Made by a program: the position numbers and the translations under genes. From the NCBI GenBank assembly GCA_037957365.1, contig JARHVA010000639.1, positions 496,001-560,000 of the forward strand: a stretch of 64,000 bases of DNA, written 5' to 3'. Position 1 is the stretch's first letter. Each line of letters opens with the position of its first letter. Shown in pieces: positions 11,663 to 22,655 of this stretch. The notes beneath the pieces are model-generated. The model made no database searches, was not told the origin of the DNA, and was given only the letters and a program-made list of their open reading frames with translations. The stretch comes from Torreya grandis (lineage: Eukaryota; Streptophyta; Pinopsida; Cupressales; Taxaceae).

Positions 11663-12170
11663 TTACACTAAGATATGATGACCTAGTATAATTCCTTGAT
11701 CATCCATCATCAGGCATTTCTCATTGCTTAAGTATAATTGGTGCTTCTCACACCTATTTAACACTTCATCTAGATTACTCAAGGATTCATGAAAAGATTC
11801 ACCATTTACTGTAAAGTCATCCATGTATAGTTCTACACAATCATTAGTTAGATCAACAAAGATAGATAGGACTGGCCTTTGAAAGGTAGCTAGTATATTA
11901 TATAGGCCAAAAGGTAACACTCTATATGAAAATGTTACCAAAGGGTATATAAAGGTTATTTAATCTTGATATTATGGATCTACCCTTATTTGATTGTTTC
12001 CATTAAACCCATCCAAGAATGAGAAATACTTCTTCACATCTAAGTTGTCTAAGATTTGGTCTATGCAAGGCAAAGGAAAGTAATCCTTCATGGTGGCTTT
12101 ATTAATTTCTCTATAATATATACATATCCATAATTTTCCATATTTATTTGTAAACACTACAAGTGGTGAG
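11663..12170 (-). pseudogene. Gypsy reverse transcriptase core, broken
   Basis: Two open stretches (12157 to 11972 and 11941 to 11663) carry the RT signatures in order: GKLWICIYYREINKAT (usually GKWR.C.DYR.LN), FPLPCIDQILD, YFSFLDGFNGNNQI, YRVLPFGLYNILATFQR, and the catalytic YMDD at 11827-11816. The motif YREIN shows the usual DYR..N Asp changed to Tyr, and LCNAPATF has become LYNILATF. The two stretches are separated by stops near 11960. RT normally copies the element RNA into DNA; this copy cannot do so. Confidence 0.85.
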
Positions 12171-13880
12171 ACCCATTGACTATCTGATATGAGATAGATG
12201 AATCCTACTTCTATTAGTTTTTATGTTTCTATTTTGACCATGTCCTTAAGTGTTAGATTGATCATTATTTGTGGTTGTGTTAGTAGTTTGATTTTTTCCA
12301 TGTAAATGTGATTATTGAAAACACTTGGCTGAATACCTTTCATGTCATTATATTCCCAAGAAAATGTTTTTGTATGGATTTTAAGTATATTAAAAACTTT
12401 AGTTTCCTACTCACTGTCTAACCAACTATTTATATTTAACATTTGTCCTATTTGGACTTATAGTTGTATTATCCTTGGATAAATTTAAATGACTTTCCTA
12501 AATTCACTCATGATAGAGTTCAAGGGGAAAGGGTATAGCTGAAACATGTCAAAAATGGTTACATCTTTGAAAAAGGAATTCCCTTTAAAATCACACCTTC
12601 AAGTAGAAAACAAAAAGATGAAAGAAAGTTTTCCTAACTATTATGTTCCCAACTAAAAATTCTCTATTGGAATGGTTTAAGATCATATATTTCATTAGAA
12701 GTGACTTTAGAGCTAGTTTGGTTACCTTTAAATATGGTCTATCACATTCTAGTTCTAGTCTAATAGACTCTAGAGCCAAACTAGGTATCTTCAGAGCCAG
12801 ACTAATGGATTCTAGATCTATAATGATGGACTCCATAACCAAATTATCTTTTTTTTGTATCTTATTAGATCTTCTTCCAGTTCATTCACATGATTTTTAA
12901 CTGCTACCATGGCCAAAGAGGAAAGTTTATTATTTTCTTGTTTTAGTTTATCAGCCCATAAGTGGTCTGAAGGATCTTAAGATGGTATTGTAGGTGGGAT
13001 AAAGGTAAAAAATTAATTTCAACCTATTTTAAATGGTCATATCTACATATTTACAATTTATGAATGAGACAACTATGGCCAACCATGGTCTTCGTAGGAT
13101 CCATGGGTAACCTAGTTTCTAGCTCTTATACTAGATTATCATGAAATCTATAGGGTATTCCTTATATTTTACTATTACTAAGACATTTTATATGATTTCC
13201 TCTAGTTTGTAAATAGATTGACCAACTATTTGTAAGATTTTAGTAGCAGGTTTTACCCTAACAAGGGAGAGTGATTTAAAAGTGTCTACTATCATAATGT
13301 TGATAATAGATCCTAGGTCCACTAACACATTGGGTATTTCATTTTTTCCTATAGTCATATGATAAATATAATTCTAGGGTCTCCATACTTAGGAAAAATT
13401 AATTTTCCTACTAATAATTTAGTAAGTTTTCTCTCTACCTATATAGTCGTAGGGTATTGCCTTCTTCTCCCTGGATTTTTCATGGATAAACCTTTGATGA
13501 CTTTATTGAGCTATGAAATGTCTCTAATTGCTTGTAATAATGGGATTTAAATGTTAAATTTCCTTATCCCTTAGACTAAAACAAACTCACTTTTACTCAT
13601 TGTTTCCTTAAGTCTTTAAAGGAAAGGAATTGGGGAAGGAACAATAATAGTTTATTTATTTTTTATTCCTCTTGAGTATTAATTTTTTTGTGGTTAACTC
13701 AATGGGATGGTTTTGTTTTTATTTCTTACTTAAGGAATTCAATCATTGTGATTAGAGTAATATTAAATGTTTTACTTGATCTCAGCTATAATTTACTACA
13801 ATCAAAATCATTAACTCCTATGGTTCCTTCTTGCTTAGTTCTATAAATAGGGGTTACTTGTCTATTTTTGAGTTTTTTAC
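12171..13880 (-). pseudogene. Gypsy protease region and linker, broken
   Basis: Around 13100-13330 the minus strand reads a stretch like the retropepsin of plant gypsy elements: 'DLGSIINIM' in place of 'DLGA.VNVMP', followed by 'IVGQSIYKLEEI' and 'YPIDFMI'. This places the protease between gag and RT. The linker to RT (12200-12960) shows acidic and Ser/Leu-rich stretches but no motif. Stops are common. Confidence 0.6.
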
Positions 13881-15650
13881 TATTTATGTAGGTAAGTAAG
13901 GCTGAGTCACTTGTTCAGTTTTTGGAGGATAAGTGTTATAAGGAGGCATCAACACTTATTGAGGTGGAAACCTCCTTTGTTTATTGAATGTTTGTTGAGG
14001 TACCCATTGTTGATTTTGTGGGATCCATGGTTGGTGGGTTGGCTATGATATCTAGGTTTATGGTGATGTCCAATCCTATGGAGACCAAGTTGATGGTCCA
14101 CATGTTTTTTGAGGTTTTGTTCCATCCCATGGCATCACCCATGGATTGGAAGGAGATTTATGAATAAAGTGATTTGGGTTTTGTTAAGAGAAGCTATTTT
14201 CTTTTCTTTGTATGTAATTGAGATATTCTATTAGTTGGGTATTTTGTTTCAACTAATTCCTAAGGCTAGGAAGGATTACATAATTATTTGTATAATGGCC
14301 ATTTGTATCATAAATACCACACATATCTATCCTATCAAGAGGGAAATCTCAGAGTGCATACTTTAGTCTACATTTTGGACATTACATAGCTAGAGGTTTA
14401 GTAGAAGCATTAGATTTTATGTGTAAGCCATCTAGAGTGGTTTCAATTGGCTTAAAATGTATGTTTTAATATTTTAAAATTCCTCCATGAGTTTTCTTTT
14501 CTACATAATTGCTTCCCTTTCATGTTTTCAACTTCCTAATACTAGCCCTCATTATTTAATACTTCCTGCATAGTTCAATAATATCATTGAGACCAAGTTT
14601 TTTATGTCTTCTTTTCCCATTAGGTTTAAATATTATCTAGCATCATCATCTAATCCTTTTAAGAAAACCATTTTTCTCAAATATTCCTATAACTCGTATC
14701 CACATCTAATATGTGCAAATAAAAAGTAGGAAATATAGTCTTCTATATTCTCATCTTCTTTTTGTTTTATATTGAAGAATTGTTATTTTAATTCCCTTAC
14801 TCTACAATAATCTTTATTAATCTCCAAGAATACATTTTAAATTTTATCCCATGTGTGACTATAATTTTGTTGTAAACCAATAAATCATCCCATGGAAGAG
14901 TCCTTGATTGTAGAAGTGGACAATTTTGAAAATTCCTCCATGAGTTGTCCTACATCATTACTTCCCTTTCATGTTTCAGCTTCTTAATATTAGCACTCAT
15001 TATTTAATAATTTTTGCATCACTCATTAATATCATTGAGACCAAGTTTTTTTATGTCTTCTTTTCTCATTAGGTTCAAATATTCTCTAGCATCATCATCC
15101 AATCCTTTTAAGAAAACCATTTTTCTCAAATATTCTTCTAACTCATATCCACATCTTCTATTTGCAAAGAAAAAATGGTCAAGATAGTCTTCCATATTCT
15201 CATCTTCCTTCTATTTTATATGTAAGAATTCATATTTTCATTCCCTTATTCTATAATAGTCTTGATTAATGTCCAAGAATATATTTTACATTTTATGCCA
15301 TGTGTGAATATAATTTGGTTGTAAATCCATAAACCATCTCATGTTGAGTCATTAAGTGTAGAAGGGAACAATTTTAGTTTTTGATTATTAATTTTATAAT
15401 CATAGGTTTAACACAAGATTTTAAACTCAAATAGGAATTGGTCAGGGTCTCTTGTGGACAATCCCATGAAATTAGATAGTATGGATGGGGATATGTTATT
15501 TATTATAGTTTTATCATCTTGATCTAGGATAATAGGATAGGTGAAAATTTTCCTTGGTGGTTGAGCTCTACCTCACTATTTGGTGGACTATTTCTTAGAT
15601 TGTCTCCCACAGTTTCCCAATAGATGTTGTGGAGAGTTCTCATGGTAGGT
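13881..15650 (-). pseudogene. Gypsy gag, broken, with internal duplication
   Basis: On the minus strand near 15450 a frame reads 'STRDPDQFLFEFKILC', close to the conserved plant gypsy gag start. It continues through 'WDKIQNVFLEI', 'ENIEDYISYFLFAHIRCGYEL' and 'LRKMVFLKGLDDDAR', matching the retrotransposon gag domain. A cysteine-bearing stretch near 14330-14380 may be a degenerate zinc-binding region. A Pro/Trp-rich tail lies near 13930-14150. The gag core occurs twice because of a 453-bp tandem duplication. Stops are frequent. Confidence 0.7.
14476..15382 (-). repeat. 453-bp tandem duplication inside gypsy gag
   Basis: The blocks starting at 14476 and 14929 (both 'aaaattcctccatgag') run in parallel for about 450 bases, both encoding the gag core on the minus strand. 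They differ at many positions, so the duplication is old. The right end is approximate. Confidence 0.85.
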
Positions 15651-16104
15651 GTTGAATAATAAAAAATGGTTGGAAGGCTACTTCATTGGGATTCAAAACT
15701 CTGTTTACATTATTTTTATCTCTTGATTTATTTATTTAGAATGACATACCTACTTCTAGAGAATGATTCCAAAACTTTAGGAGAAGCTAACGATGGTTCC
15801 TCCTCAATAGTCTAAAGTTATTTTCCTAGAAGATATTCTAGTACAATTTATTCTTATGACTTACTAGTACTTGTAATTTTTTGATCGGTCTTTGGAATGT
15901 ATTTTCCCTTTGAATCTCTTAGTCTATTCATAATTTTTTTTGATTTATGGGATTTTTTTCTTAAGCAACTATCAGTTTAAGATTATATACCCTACTAACA
16001 CCTATAAAATACCTAATTATGGGATTTTCAATCTAATAGTTTAATCAACTAAGTTCAATTGATGTCATATCAAACTAGGGCCATTTTTCAATGGTAGTCA
16101 ACTG

Positions 16105-16109
16105 TAAGG
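16105..16109 (+). repeat. Left target-site duplication of miniature LTR element
   Basis: TAAGG here and CAAGG at 16445-16449 flank the element; four of five bases match, and the difference is a C/T transition. Confidence 0.65.
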
Positions 16110-16246
16110 TGTTGGAAATAATCCACACCTAGAATAACAATGGGTTGGCCATAGAGGGGCTAGTAGCTCAGTTGGTAGAGCACTCTAGTAGCAAATGGAG
16201 GTCCTAGGTTCAAGTCCTAACTGGTCCATATGATCTATAGCTCACA
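16110..16246 (+). repeat. Left LTR of miniature element
   Basis: 137 bp, TG...CA ends. It differs from the right LTR by roughly two dozen scattered changes, so the insertion is old. Confidence 0.8.
16156..16228 (+). other. tRNA-like sequence in left LTR
   Basis: This 73-base stretch has a D-arm AGCTC-loop-GAGC with A-box 'tagctcagttgg' and a B-box 'ggttcaagtcc'. The acceptor stem GGGGCTA/TGGTCC pairs mostly. The T-stem is poorly paired and the anticodon loop would be 8 bases. It is not annotated as a working tRNA gene because it lies within a repeated LTR and the folding is imperfect. Confidence 0.75.
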
Positions 16247-16248
16247 TG

Positions 16249-16260
16249 TGGTATTAAAGC
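16249..16260 (+). other. Primer binding site (initiator tRNA-Met type)
   Basis: TGGTATTAAAGC matches the common plant PBS TGGTATCAGAGC at 10 of 12 positions; both differences are transitions. It starts two bases after the left LTR. Confidence 0.75.
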
Positions 16261-16295
16261 TAGGATAGGAGCCCTAAGCACCTACAGTGTGGCTT

Positions 16296-16306
16296 AAGGA
16301 GGGGGG
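16296..16306 (+). other. Polypurine tract of miniature element
   Basis: 'aaggagggggg' directly precedes the right LTR. Confidence 0.8.
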
Positions 16307-16444
16307 TGTTGGAGATAAGCCACACCTAGACCAACAATGGGCTACCCATAGAGGGGCCAGTAGCTCAGTTGGTAGAGCACTCCAATAGCAAGTGGAAGGT
16401 CCTAGGTTTGAGTCCTAGATGGTCCATAGGAGTTTTATCTCACA
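16307..16444 (+). repeat. Right LTR of miniature element
   Basis: 138 bp, TGTTGGAGATAAGCC to CTCACA, parallel to 16110-16246 along its whole length. Confidence 0.8.
16353..16426 (+). other. tRNA-like sequence in right LTR
   Basis: This 74-base stretch is better preserved than the left copy. Acceptor stem GGGGCCA pairs with TGGTCCA except at the end, the D-arm AGCTC/GAGC is intact, the T-stem CCTAG/CTAGA pairs at four of five, and the B-box is 'ggtttgagtcc'. The anticodon stem CTCCA/TGGAA pairs at four of five with an 8-base loop. Confidence 0.75.
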
Positions 16445-16449
16445 CAAGG
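16445..16449 (+). repeat. Right target-site duplication of miniature element
   Basis: CAAGG, partner of TAAGG at 16105-16109. Confidence 0.65.
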
Positions 16450-16899
16450 TATGCAAAATAATGAATAATAATTATCTATTTTGGGGGAGGTTTTGATCAT
16501 TTACTCTTAAGGATCTATTTACCTGCTTTAATCTAATATTATTGTATTGATTTTAACAGTATTTAAAATTGATAAATTAAAATGATTTGAAATGGGAACA
16601 CACTTTACTAAAATTAAAAATCCTTTAAAGGAAAAATGCAATAAATTTAAATTGTAGAAATTGGAACTACTTTGAAAGGAACTAATTATGAAATGAAATG
16701 CATATGAATTCTTAGGAAAAGCATTTGTGCCTATTGATAAAATCATTTGTTTCAATGGCTCTTAGCACTTTAAACAATCTCCCACCCATCACAAATTCCA
16801 ATAATGGTCCTACCCATGTGGACCTCTATGGAAGCACCATTCTTCCTCATTTGCACATACACCTGCCCCAGCCACCACTAATTTCAACTATCCCTTGCC

Positions 16900-18420
16900 A
16901 CCAGTAGTCATGTTCTACTTTATCCATGGGGAAGAAGATTAATGGTGCTTAGCTTGTAATGTCTGACCTATTTAGGGACATTACCACTTCCATGGTCAAG
17001 ACTCCATTACAGCCAATAGCCCCCTTCTGCTAGCAACAACATGAATCTAATCCAATTGTGGGAAAATTTATTTTGGCAAGCCACTTAGCTTAAAACCCTT
17101 ACAACTGTATCCAACCTAATCAGGATGTTATGGTGATGGAGGAAGAGGTCACATATAATGTAGGCCCACCTATTTCATTAAAAATATCTCTCATCTAACT
17201 CCTAGATTGGATCCCATACCTCTCACCCCTATTCTTAGTAACCTAGTGGTAACGTTTGACAAAGAAGAAAGTAGGGTTGCTCTCAAATTAGAGGAATATG
17301 TTTCTACCAAGGGAATCAGCTAATTTTTTTATATCTCTAGCCAAATATATAAGATATTAATAATTAGATTTAAAATCATTGAAACCCCCTTATCTTAGGT
17401 AAGCTTGATATTTACTATTATGCTAAAGGCTTCTTTATTATTGTTTTTCATAATATTGAGGATAAGAACAAGATTCAGAACCTTCCCTAGAGCTTGAATC
17501 ACCATCCCTTGATCACAAAATCTTAGTGCCCTATCTTTAACCCCCTCATTTAACCTTTGCATATTAAACCCATCTATGTTTGTCTGCCCAACCTTCCACT
17601 TTAGTTTTGGAAAGAATCTAACATGTGGGCTATTGGTAGATCTTTGGGTGGGTATCTACATATGCATCCAGATATTGATATTTTTTCCCTCACTACTTTT
17701 TCTAGGATCTTGGTGAATATTGATACCTCCAATAATCTTCTAAAAAAAATTCACCCTGAAGGTTGGAGGTCGTACTAGTCTCAAGCTATTGACTATGAAG
17801 GTCTTTTGTTTCACTATTATAGTTGTTTTAGCATTGGGAATTTGATAAAAAATTGCAACATCCTAAAAAAATATATATATTCCTCCTAGTGGAATGATTT
17901 TGTCCCCAAAAACCTCATGGTATTGGATACAGATGAAGAGTGGGCAACTGACAATGAGGACTCCACCTCTTTTTTTGAATCCCCTGCTTCCCCTGCTTCA
18001 AACAAGGATCCCAAAAACTCATCACACTTTGAAGATTAACTATTGGTTAATTTAATCTCTCCAAGGAAGATTATGCCAACACTAGTTTCTTTCTTAAAGG
18101 AGATCCCAAATCTAGATTCTTCTAAGTCAGACACTAACCCATCGACTATAGCGAAAGATAAATACCAGCCCTACGTCCCAATTGAGGAAACCTGTTAAAC
18201 CCTTTAGGTTGAGAATAAAGAAGGATGGTTAGTAGTTTATAAATGGAAAAAGGGAAGAAAATCAATGGCCCAACCTTTCTATATGTCCCTTTATTTGGGA
18301 GGACATCGTGATAATCTTGATTACTAGCGATAAAGGGGTCAAGTACCCTAGATTTATTTGGTGGAAACTTCAAGAAAGTTTCTTGGTAAAATTTTGTTTT
18401 AGTTCACTTATGGTGGAAGT
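16900..18420 (+). pseudogene. L1-type LINE ORF1, broken
   Basis: The plus strand reads an ORF1 protein through many stops and shifts. Near 17650-17880 it gives 'ILVNIDTSNNLLKKI' and then a degenerate zinc knuckle 'YYSCFSIGNLIKNC' (first Cys now Tyr and the His now Asn), the layout of plant LINE ORF1 proteins (DUF4283-type RNA-binding part, then CCHC). An acidic Ser-rich part follows, then 'EGWLVVYKWKKGRK' near 18215-18260, like the basic 'W..V..KKGR' end of plant ORF1. ORF1 normally coats the LINE RNA. Neither the exact start nor the stop can be fixed. Confidence 0.65.
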
Positions 18421-19330
18421 TCTTGTAGTGATGGGATCTTACCCCCTATTTTTTTTCCATTGGCAAAGGCATCACATTTGAGCTTTAATGATAGAGTTTT
18501 AATTTTCTCCTTTGTACAAGATTGTGGGTCCTTTCAAAACCCATTTTCTAACCAATATAATAAAATTATATATGAAATAAAATTAAACTAAATTACAATA
18601 CACATGTATTGAACACACATACCTATAGGTTAAATTTTGTCGCACAACATTATGCTTGAAATGAAAGATATATACATAACAATATAAACATAAAAATACC
18701 ATAAATTATTCTACTTCATTAGTTGAGTGGATCCTTGTTATTCCATGGAATAAGATTTAGTTCAACACTAGATTTATGGGAATGTCATGTAATAAATTCT
18801 TCATTAACTCTAAAAAATGCTTATAATTTATAAATGCTTGATAATAATTAACAAATTATTATTTAGTCCATACTATATCTACTACTAAATCGATAGGAAG
18901 ATTATGATTATATATCACAACACTTTTATAAGAGTTGATTAAAATAGATTAACCTCCTAACAAGATTATGACTAACTAGAATCTTGTTTATTGAAATAGA
19001 AAAGGTTACAAACTCCTTCAATGTTTCAAGGGTAAAACCACTGAAAGAGTGATTGCATAAGTTTGCATGTGTTATTTTTGGATTTTTTGATTGTGAACTC
19101 TTCTATGGTTTCAACTATATTCATTCTAATAGTCAATGTTCTCCATAATATTCATAACTATGCTTAGTAAAACTTGATATAAATACTATGTCTAAAAATA
19201 AGAATACTATCTTTGGTAGATTTATACATGAACATTAGAAATGTACCAAAAAATAGATTTGAATGATTTTAATAAAACATGCATGGCTTATACAATTATT
19301 TATATGCCTAAAAATGTCCTTTTTCGAGCT
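18421..19330. other. Non-coding stretch between LINE ORF1 and ORF2 remnants
   Basis: No endonuclease or RT motif is found where the first two-thirds of ORF2 should be. 18560-19320 is A/T-rich without recognisable coding, so ORF2 has suffered a large deletion, possibly with replacement by other DNA. Confidence 0.5.
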
Positions 19331-20765
19331 CTTGGAGGTCACATAAACTAGTTTGGGAAATTCAGGACCTGTAGAGACCTTATCTCTAACTCCCTCTAAT
19401 GGGATATTAAAAATGACAAATATGATAACTTTTAAAAGGATGTCTAGTCTAGTGTGGGCTCTCTCTGCAATCATCATTTGTTTAGCATTTTATAAGAGTA
19501 TTTATCAAACCTATGGGGATAACTATTTTTTAATTACTAGGTTGAAATACAAAGTGTTTGAAGCCCTCATAGCATATGCAAAGATCCAAGTCTTTCTACT
19601 TCCAACCATTCCTCTATGTTTCTTAATTATTTCAATTTATTCATGAACTCTCACCATTTTAGTACCTCAATGGAAATTAATGGATTAAAATGGTCTGGAG
19701 ATCATTTTTAAAACTTTCAATAAAATAATTCTACACTAAGTTGACTTTCATATTAATACACCTTTATGGCATGTGAAAAAAATCTAGATCCATTAGGGTC
19801 TTCTTAAAGCTAACGTAGATATGTGGTCTATCATGAAAAATAGATCTCTTTTATGGGATAAACTACAAAGGTTTGGTTTTTATGGGTCCTCTTGGTGCAT
19901 ATTTTGTAATGATAGTTCTAAAACCTTGAACCACATCCTCTTTCATTACTCTTTTTCCTGAATTTGGTCTTGGTTCATTAAGAAAAAGAATAGACTCTGG
20001 GTAGATACCATCTCTATTCAATATTTTTTGATTAACTGGACAAAAGGAGGGGATCAAGTTTAATGTATTTGGGATATGGTCCCACCTCTAATTATCTGGA
20101 GCTTATGGAAAAAAGAATCAATAGATTATTTAGGAAACTATCCCTTTCAAAATATTTCTTAACACTTAAAATCAATGCGCTCCTTCAAAAGGCCTTTAAG
20201 GCTAAAGTATCGACTCCTAAAAATAATTTCAATGGAGAGCATCATCATATTCTATTAAAATGGAAGTTACTAAAAAATTACTTCATCCTCCCTCCCTAAA
20301 TTAACTAAAAATTACTGACCACTTGGAAGCCTTCAAATAAAAGTTATGTCAAGTTAACTTTTGACGGGGCATCCAAAGTTAACCCAGGTGTTTCTGGTGG
20401 AGGAATGAATCTTTAGAGATTATTTGGGACCAATGATTTCATGTTTTTATTTCCACATTCCATAGTCTTCAAAGAATTCTACTAAAGCTCTAGCTCTTCT
20501 CAAAGGTTTGAGAATCGCTATTGATTCAAATTTTAGGAAATTATCCATGTAAGGTGATTCTCTCTTGATTATTAATGTTGTTAAAAAGAGAATATATGAA
20601 TATCAGTAACTTAACTCAACCATTCAAGATATCCTTCATGTCATTAACATTTTGTTGAATTTTTTTCTCCTATAACTATCATGAGATAGAGTCTCTAGTG
20701 GATTTATTAGCTAATTTTAGAGCTCTTCACCTTATTCATAATGAAGATTGACATTGTGAAGGCCC
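19331..20765 (+). pseudogene. L1-type LINE ORF2 C-terminus (zinc-binding RT end and RNase H), broken
   Basis: At 19840-19980 the plus strand reads 'LLWDKLQRFGF', 'CIFCNDSSKTLNHILFHYSFS' and 'IWSWF', the zinc-binding domain found at the C-terminus of plant LINE reverse transcriptases. At 20345-20405 it reads 'VKLTFDGASKVNPGVSGGG', the start of the plant RNase H domain with the first catalytic Asp intact, followed by 'GLRIAIDSN' near 20505 and 'GDSLLIIN' near 20555. A first part (19353-19646, containing 'YGDNYFLITRLKYK') is open but not identified. The RT core is missing. Stops and shifts show an old copy. 20766-21290 is probably its 3' untranslated region. Confidence 0.8.
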
Positions 20766-21289
20766 CCCTCCCTAGGGAGAACATAGATAATTATTTAGAA
20801 AAGACTTAACTCGTTGAAAACTTCCCTTTTGTTCAAGTTTTCATCCTGGAATTTGATGGTCTGACTTTTGGAGTGTGTTTTGTAGTCTCAGTGCCTATAG
20901 GACATTCAAGTGACTGGTGACCAAGGATTTTGGTATTAGGATCTTCCTACTTTGTGAGAGTGGTTCCATGTGGTGCCTCTCTCTTGCACTCCTACACTAA
21001 TCTGAGTTGTGTAGCTTTTGGGTATCAAATATTTGGTCTTCTCTCTTGTATCTAGCTTGTTCATTTTGTGTTTGTTTCACTTTCTTCATTTCTCTTGTCT
21101 CCAACTATTTTCCTAGAGGCATATTTTATCTCTCTTGGTGTGATATACTAAACAGATCCTTTTTCACCACAAAGTAAGGTCCCCTTATTCCTTATTATTA
21201 CCTATCAAAAATTTATAAAGATCATAATCCACCATCACCACCACTTGTGACAATATCAATGGAACTATTACAATCCCTTCCAGATGGAT

Positions 21290-21665
21290 ATTGCGAAGAG
21301 TCTATAAAACCATGTGAAATTATTTCCATTTTCTTTCCTCATGTGATTAGCACATGGCACAAGTCAACATTGGCGTTGCTCCCATATTATTCATTTAGAT
21401 ATGAGTCTAATACCAATTTATGATTTCTATTTCTGAGAAAGAGATGTTGAAACTATTTAAAGATATCATTCATGAATTTGCCCATGTCCATTTTAATTTT
21501 TTTAAAACAAAAGACTATTTTTTGAGGAGTTATCACTAAAATTAGTAGGGTGGTAATTTATTAGTGTGACAATACCACATGATTGCAAGGTTATTGATAA
21601 CAAAGAGAAAAAAACCATCTCACTTAATTTTTGTTTTTTAAAGGACCTCTGCGTACTTAATTTAT
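21290..21665 (+). repeat. Diverged duplicate of promoter-like segment, copy 1
   Basis: This region parallels 22330-22655 about 1.0 kb downstream, from 'ataaaaccatgtgaaattatt' to 'aaaggacctctgcgtacttaa'. It carries CATGTG at 21311 where copy 2 has the G-box CACGTG; likewise CATGTG where copy 2 has its second G-box. The copy looks decayed through CpG loss and holds additional insertions. Confidence 0.8.
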
Positions 21666-21764
21666 GCCAGAGGCATTTTATTGGGGAGGGAATGAGCCTT
21701 TTTTTGTCTAAACATTTATTAATTACTAAACCATGTGTAAAACTAATTTCAAAAACCTAACGAG

Positions 21765-22140
21765 ATTTTGAAATCGGATTAACCTATTTTAGTGCATCAT
21801 GATCTCCATCATTGAATTGGTTGCATGAAACACAAATTTATGGCATATCAAGCCCCCTAAACACAATTGTAATAACCTACTATTATATCGGAGTTAGTAT
21901 GCCCTATTTTAGTGCCCCATGTGACCAATTGATCCATTGGTTGCATGGGCCACACGATTAAGGCATATTGATCTCCCTAAACATATTTTGAACAACCTAA
22001 TTACATTTTAGACTCAATATGTCCTACTAAAATGCTCCATGCAACTAATCAAAGAAATCGAGCTCCTATACCTATTTACAACAATGTAATGTAATTTGGA
22101 TCTCAATTTTCCTAAATTAAATGCCCCACTGAACTATTTA
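21765..22140 (-). repeat. 120-bp palindromic tandem repeat, about 3 units
   Basis: Anchors 'ggcatatcaagccccctaaaca' (21842) and 'ggcatattgatctccctaaaca' (21962) lie 120 bases apart, with partial units on both sides. Each unit has an inverted repeat around 'accaattgatccattggtt' extending to 'gtgcccc...gggccac'. The array is the reverse complement of the family at 32800-33445. Confidence 0.8.
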
Positions 22141-22329
22141 CATAATTACTTTAAAGAGAGATTTATCTAAAAATATTTAAAAAAATTAATCTTGAAATGT
22201 CTCTCTTAAATTTATCACATACCACATTACATTAGTTGATGACTCCATTACATTTTTCACAAAATTCTCGTTGATCTCTATGATAGATGGACTTTTTTTT
22301 TATATATCTATGTCACGCCTTTCGAGATG

Positions 22330-22655
22330 GATATGATGGAGACTTCGTAAAACCACGTGAAATTATTCCTAGTTTCTTTACCCACGTGATCAGCACATGG
22401 TACAAGTCAACATTGGAGGCTTCCCCGATCCCCACCTAATCTTCATTTAGATATGAATCGACTAGCAATATATCATTCATATTAGTGGGAAAGAGATAGC
22501 GAAACTTTTTAAACAAAAAGACTGTATTATCCGAAGAGTTAGTCGTTGGTTAGTTTTTCAAAGGACGTCCGTAGGATTGCAGGATTGTTGATGACACACA
22601 GAACAGACCATATCACTTAATTTAGGCATTTAAAGGACCTCTGCGTGCTTAACCC
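22330..22655 (+). repeat. Diverged duplicate of promoter-like segment, copy 2
   Basis: Second copy of the segment at 21290-21665. It keeps many more CpG sites, including two CACGTG motifs, and leads directly into the CpG-retaining region that ends at the copia insertion at 22952. Confidence 0.8.
22354..22388 (+). promoter_or_regulatory. Pair of G-boxes (CACGTG)
   Basis: CACGTG occurs at 22354-22359 and 22383-22388. G-boxes are bound by plant bHLH and bZIP factors. CpG-containing palindromes are rare in this window, so two within 35 bases stand out. Function is inferred only. Confidence 0.4.

Larger units (their letters stand above)
11170..15650 (-). mobile_element. Ty3/gypsy retrotransposon remnant, minus strand
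   Basis: Reading the minus strand from 15650 downwards gives the gypsy order: gag, protease region, reverse transcriptase, then the start of RNase H. No integrase, chromodomain, PBS, PPT or LTR is seen, so both ends are missing. The RT signatures (LPFGL, YMDD) and a gag like 'DPDQFLFEF' are typical of plant gypsy elements. Stops and frameshifts are frequent throughout, so it is an old copy. Confidence 0.85.
16110..16444 (+). mobile_element. Complete 335-bp miniature LTR retrotransposon (TRIM/SMART-like)
   Basis: Two direct repeats of 137 and 138 bp, each starting TGTTGG and ending CTCACA, flank only 60 bp. The interior has a tRNA-Met-type primer binding site two bases after the left repeat and a polypurine tract directly before the right one. 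Target-site duplications flank the whole. This is the full cis-layout of an LTR retrotransposon with no coding capacity, so any movement would need proteins from another element. Each LTR carries a tRNA-like sequence with Pol III A- and B-box motifs. A tandem tRNA-derived SINE dimer is the alternative, but the PBS, PPT, TG/CA ends and target duplication favour the LTR model. Confidence 0.8.

Noticed and set aside
16156..16228. A functional tRNA gene
   Set aside because: The sequence occurs twice inside LTRs, the T-stem pairs poorly and the anticodon loop is 8 bases. It is better seen as a tRNA-like part of a repeat.
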